Below are positions 61,718 to 64,000 of a DNA stretch of 64,000 nucleotides, in pieces. The DNA is from a halophilic archaeon (GTDB taxonomy: Archaea > Halobacteriota > Halobacteria > Halobacteriales > Haladaptataceae). The stretch covers positions 744,001 through 808,000 of the forward strand of contig QNGA01000001.1 in the NCBI GenBank assembly GCA_003298465.1, in the 5' to 3' direction. Position numbers and translations under genes: made by a program. How positions within the stretch are numbered: the stretch's first letter is position 1; each line of letters starts with the position of its first letter. The notes beneath the pieces were generated by a model, which was given only the letters and a program-made list of their open reading frames with translations, was not told the DNA's origin and searched no databases.

Positions 61718-61888
61718 ATGTTCAAGGCACAGCTCACGGACGGCGAGCAGATCGAGTGCGAGGACTACGAGGTCGGCGACAACGGCATCACGCTGTTCGA
61801 CGCGGACAACAGCTTCCTCGCGTTCGTCCCGTACGCACACCTGCTGTACGTCGGCCGGGTGGACGAGAACGGCAGGACCATCTGGTAG
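61718..61888 (+). CDS. 56-residue conserved-looking protein
   Basis: A small soluble protein: MFKAQLTDGEQIECEDYEV then GDNGITLFDADNSFLAFVPY and LLYVGRVDENGRTIW. The pattern is a compact beta-barrel of about six short strands, acidic, with a single Cys. I have seen similar short haloarchaeal proteins but do not recall a family name. A TATA-like box at the right distance supports translation. It sits just upstream of RuBisCO on the same strand, with a separate RuBisCO promoter. Confidence 0.65.
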   Translation: MFKAQLTDGEQIECEDYEVGDNGITLFDADNSFLAFVPYAHLLYVGRVDENGRTIW

Positions 61889-61980
61889 CTCCGGCGGCGA
61901 CCCCTCGCGGGGGAAAGCGACGCAGAAGCGACGGCGTCGGCGGACGGCGCGGTCCGTGCCGCTACCGTCCGGCGGTCGGA

Positions 61981-61988
61981 TTTTTAAT
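61981..61988 (+). promoter_or_regulatory. TATA box of the RuBisCO gene
   Basis: TTTTTAAT centred 28 nt before the ATG at 62012, the clearest promoter element in the window. Confidence 0.65.
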
Positions 61989-62011
61989 GTACGAGTGCGA
62001 ATAGCAATGGT

Positions 62012-63259
62012 ATGCCCGGCATCAAGTACGAAGACTTCCTCGACCTGGACTACGACCCCGCCGACTCGGAACTCGTCTGCTGGTTCCACGTCGAACCGGC
62101 CGCGGACATGGACATGGAGTCGGCGGCTAGCCGCGTCGCCTCCGAGTCGTCGAACGGGACGTGGGCGGAACTGCAGGTCGAAGGCTCCGTCACCGACCTC
62201 AGCGCGACCGCGTTCGAGATAGACGGGAACACCGTCGGCGTCGCGTACCCCGACGAACTGTTCGAGGACGGCAACATGGCCCAGGTGCTCTCCTGCATCG
62301 CGGGCAACATCCTGGGCATGAAGGCGGTCGAGCGCATCCGGCTGAACGACTGCGAGTGGCCCGAGAAGCTCGCCACCTCCTTCCCCGGACCGCAGTTCGG
62401 CACCGGCGTTCGCAACGAGATATTCGACGCGGGCGACCGACCCATCACCGCGACGGTGCCGAAACCGAAGGTCGGCCTCTCGACCGACCAGCACGCCCAG
62501 ATCGGCTACGAGGCCTGGACCGGCGGCATCGACCTGTTGAAGGACGACGAGAACCTCACCGACCAGACGTTCAACCCCTTCGAGGACCGCCTCGCCGAGA
62601 GCCTCGCCCGGCGCGACCAGGCCGAGGAGGAGACGGGCGAACCGAAGAGCTACCTCGTCAACATCACGGCCGACGCGAATACGATGCTCGACCGCGCCGA
62701 CGCCGTCGCCGAGCAGGGCTGCGAGTACGTCATGGTCGACGTGGTCACGACGGGCTGGGCCGCGGTCCAGACGGTGCGGGAGCGCTGCGAGGAACTCGGC
62801 CTGGCCATTCACGCCCACCGCGCGATGCACGCCGCCTTCGACCGGGTGCCGAACCACGGCGTCTCGATGCGCACCATCGCGCAGGTCGCCCGGCTCTGTG
62901 GCGTCGACCACATCCACACCGGCACCGCGGACCTCGGCAAACTCGAGAACGAGGACACGGTCGGCATCAACGAGTGGCTCTACTCGGACCTCTACGGCAT
63001 GAACGACGTGCTGCCGATGGCCTCCGGCGGTCTGCACCCCGGTCTCGTCCCGGAGCTGATGGACCGCTGTGGCAACAACATCGGCATCCAGGCCGGCGGC
63101 GGCGTCCACGGCCACCCCGACGGCACCCACGCCGGCGCGAAGGCGCTCCGGCAGGCCATCGACGCGACGATGGAGGGCGTCCCCCTCACCGAGTACGCCG
63201 ACGACAACCCCGAACTCGCCACGGCGCTGGACAAGTGGGGCACCGACACGCCGCGGTAA
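62012..63259 (+). CDS. rbcL: ribulose-bisphosphate carboxylase, form III (archaeal)
   Basis: In haloarchaea form III RuBisCO works in the AMP/nucleoside degradation route, converting ribulose 1,5-bisphosphate and CO2 to two 3-phosphoglycerate. All key residues are in place over 415 residues: KPK at 151-153, the carbamylated Lys177 followed by DDE (GGIDLLKDDEN), H269-R270-A-M-H273, loop-6 Lys310 (ADLGKLE), Ser338 (MASGGLHPG), and the GGGVHGHPDGTHAGAKA phosphate site near 364-380. No small-subunit gene is present. AMP phosphorylase and ribose-1,5-bisphosphate isomerase must be elsewhere. Confidence 0.95.
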   Translation: MPGIKYEDFLDLDYDPADSELVCWFHVEPAADMDMESAASRVASESSNGTWAELQVEGSVTDLSATAFEIDGNTVGVAYPDELFEDGNMAQVLSCIAGNILGMKAVERIRLNDCEWPEKLATSFPGPQFGTGVRNEIFDAGDRPITATVPKPKVGLSTDQHAQIGYEAWTGGIDLLKDDENLTDQTFNPFEDRLAESLARRDQAEEETGEPKSYLVNITADANTMLDRADAVAEQGCEYVMVDVVTTGWAAVQTVRERCEELGLAIHAHRAMHAAFDRVPNHGVSMRTIAQVARLCGVDHIHTGTADLGKLENEDTVGINEWLYSDLYGMNDVLPMASGGLHPGLVPELMDRCGNNIGIQAGGGVHGHPDGTHAGAKALRQAIDATMEGVPLTEYADDNPELATALDKWGTDTPR

Positions 63260-63385
63260 CGCGGTTCGCTCCGTCGCCGGACCGGGGCGACTCGCCGCGG
63301 TCACGCCCCGATTCGCTACGTCAACTATAAATAACGTTTCTCGGTCGGTGAGCCATAGAGCCCTCCACGCGTCCGCTCTGGGCTG

Positions 63386-63508
63386 GCGTCGCCTCCGGAC
63401 GAATTGGACGACGTCCTCTCGAAGGCGACGGCCGACGACCCCGACGACCGCTACCGGTCGGTGTTGACGTTCGACGACGACCTTCGGTGGGCGGCGTTTC
63501 GAGCGTAG
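63386..63508 (+). pseudogene. C-terminal remnant of a Ser/Thr protein-kinase-like gene
   Basis: Frame reads ASPPDELDDVLSKATADDPD and DRYRSVLTFDDDLRWAAFRA before TAG at 63506. This matches the last subdomain (XI) of Hanks-type kinases, PPELDDVL.KAL..DP.DRY.SVL.F...L, with the conserved Arg in DDRYRS. No start codon other than TTG and a stop (63356) lies only ten codons upstream, so the rest of the kinase has been lost. Probably the stump of a deletion or degraded transfer. Short, so confidence is moderate. Confidence 0.5.
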
Positions 63509-63581
63509 GACGGTTCTCCCCCGCAGTCGGTGCGTTCGGCGAGCCCCGGCTACGAACCGAAATCGCTGGCGACCGACGGGC

Positions 63582-63589
63582 TTATTAAT
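63582..63589 (+). promoter_or_regulatory. TATA box of the ZIP-like transporter gene
   Basis: TTATTAAT centred about 27 nt before the ATG at 63612. A second TCTTAATAAC lies just before the start. Confidence 0.55.
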
Positions 63590-63611
63590 GGCTGCCATAG
63601 TCTTAATAACG

Positions 63612-64000
63612 ATGTCGCAACTCTCTCGAATCGGGCTCGCAGGAGCGGTCGCGCTCGTCGTCTGTACCGCGCTGGCGGCGACGGCCGGCCTCTGGAAGGT
63701 GGTCACTATCGGCTGGGTAGCGTTCGCGGCGATGATGGGGGCGGCCGCGCTCGGCGGGCGCAGGAGCGACGCGACCGAAGCGGACCGACTCGTCTGGGCG
63801 TTCGGCCTCGCAAGCGGCGCGATGATAACGAGCGCCGCCGTCTTCCTCGTCCCGGACGCCATCGGTCACCATCCCCGGTACGGCGGCTTCGGTATCGCGC
63901 TCGGCGTCCTCACCGGGTTCGGCGCGCACACCATCGGCCACCGGGCGACCCACATGGACTTCCCGATGGACCACGCCGCGGTCGAACTGACCGCCCACTC
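63612..64000 (+). CDS. membrane transporter, ZIP family metal transporter-like (3' end outside window)
   Basis: The first 129 residues are visible. They contain four hydrophobic helices: GLAGAVALVVCTALAATAGL, VVTIGWVAFAAMMGAAALGG, VWAFGLASGAMITSAAVFLVP, and YGGFGIALGVLTGFGAHTIGHR. His-rich loops near the helix ends (AIGHHPRYGG, HTIGHRATHMDFPMDH, ELTAH) are typical of ZIP transporters for zinc or related metals, where metal ligands sit in helices 4 and 5. The gene continues to the right of the window. ZIP assignment is by pattern and should be confirmed with the missing half. Confidence 0.55.
   Translation, partial: MSQLSRIGLAGAVALVVCTALAATAGLWKVVTIGWVAFAAMMGAAALGGRRSDATEADRLVWAFGLASGAMITSAAVFLVPDAIGHHPRYGGFGIALGVLTGFGAHTIGHRATHMDFPMDHAAVELTAH

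Larger units (their letters stand above)
63260..63611 (+). other. 352-bp region between RuBisCO and the ZIP-like gene
   Basis: Includes a short AT-rich run (ACTATAAATAACGTTTC, about 63325-63340) that could be a promoter for a transcript starting near 63358, then a protein-kinase-like remnant at 63386-63508, then the promoter of the downstream transporter. No intact gene recognised. Confidence 0.5.

Overview
The window is chromosomal DNA from a halophilic archaeon (class Halobacteria); I do not assign a genus. The evidence is very high GC with almost all third codon positions G or C, strongly acidic predicted proteins, GTGA/ATGA start-stop overlaps, TATA-like boxes about 27-28 nt upstream of start codons (leaderless transcripts), and typical haloarchaeal gene families: archaellin-type N-termini, desampylase, RaSEA, Pus10, AglD, form III RuBisCO and many lineage-specific small proteins. 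It reads as ordinary core chromosome. I see no complete insertion sequence, CRISPR array, rRNA or prophage.

Layout. 1-3.9 kb: the end of the diaminopimelate lysine operon (dapD, cut by the left edge, then lysA-dapF-dapE, each overlapping the next by 4 nt). 3.9-13.7 kb: a zinc-ribbon protein, HMG-CoA synthase (isoprenoid lipids), a pilin-like surface protein, phosphoglycerate mutase, PdxS, a thioredoxin-fold DUF255 protein and a TrmB-family regulator. 13.6-20 kb: MoaB with a His-rich tail, a zinc-type dehydrogenase, an EamA exporter, a sodium/solute symporter with a 42-residue companion protein, a JAMM desampylase and tRNA-Leu(UAA). 20-24.7 kb: a small membrane protein, a secreted Thr/Pro/Glu-rich protein, isocitrate dehydrogenase, a peroxiredoxin and a cupin.

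24.7-29.3 kb holds a ThrRS-like protein with editing and anticodon-binding domains but no recognisable synthetase core, an aspartoacylase-type deacylase, and a DUF1611/enolase-superfamily pair matching the D-glutamate catabolic genes dgcN-dgcA. 29.4-41.6 kb: an FAD oxidoreductase, a DUF373 membrane protein, a PPOX protein divergent from an HTH regulator, an MBL hydrolase, a thioesterase, a Pit phosphate transporter, RaSEA (archaeosine), a lipoprotein, two overlapping micro-genes and Pus10. 41.6-49.6 kb: a ferritin-like R2 oxidase downstream of an HTH regulator, a HerA-like ATPase, a universal stress protein, a membrane glycosyltransferase, a 1 kb gene-poor gap and a KaiC-like ATPase.

49.8-57 kb: an FAD oxidoreductase, two tandem paralogous micro-proteins, a DUF7124-like gene with a rare strong Shine-Dalgarno site, a CoA-type Nudix hydrolase and a menaquinone operon menA-menC-menE. 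57-64 kb: a CHRD protein, a GNAT acetyltransferase, AglD (N-glycosylation), a YjjX-type NTPase, form III RuBisCO, a decayed protein-kinase tail and the start of a ZIP-like transporter cut by the right edge.

Functional links visible in the order are lysine synthesis, menaquinone synthesis, tRNA modification and editing, surface glycosylation, and a possible D-glutamate to L-glutamate route. Domain calls rest on motifs read by eye; DUF numbers are from memory and should be confirmed by profile search.
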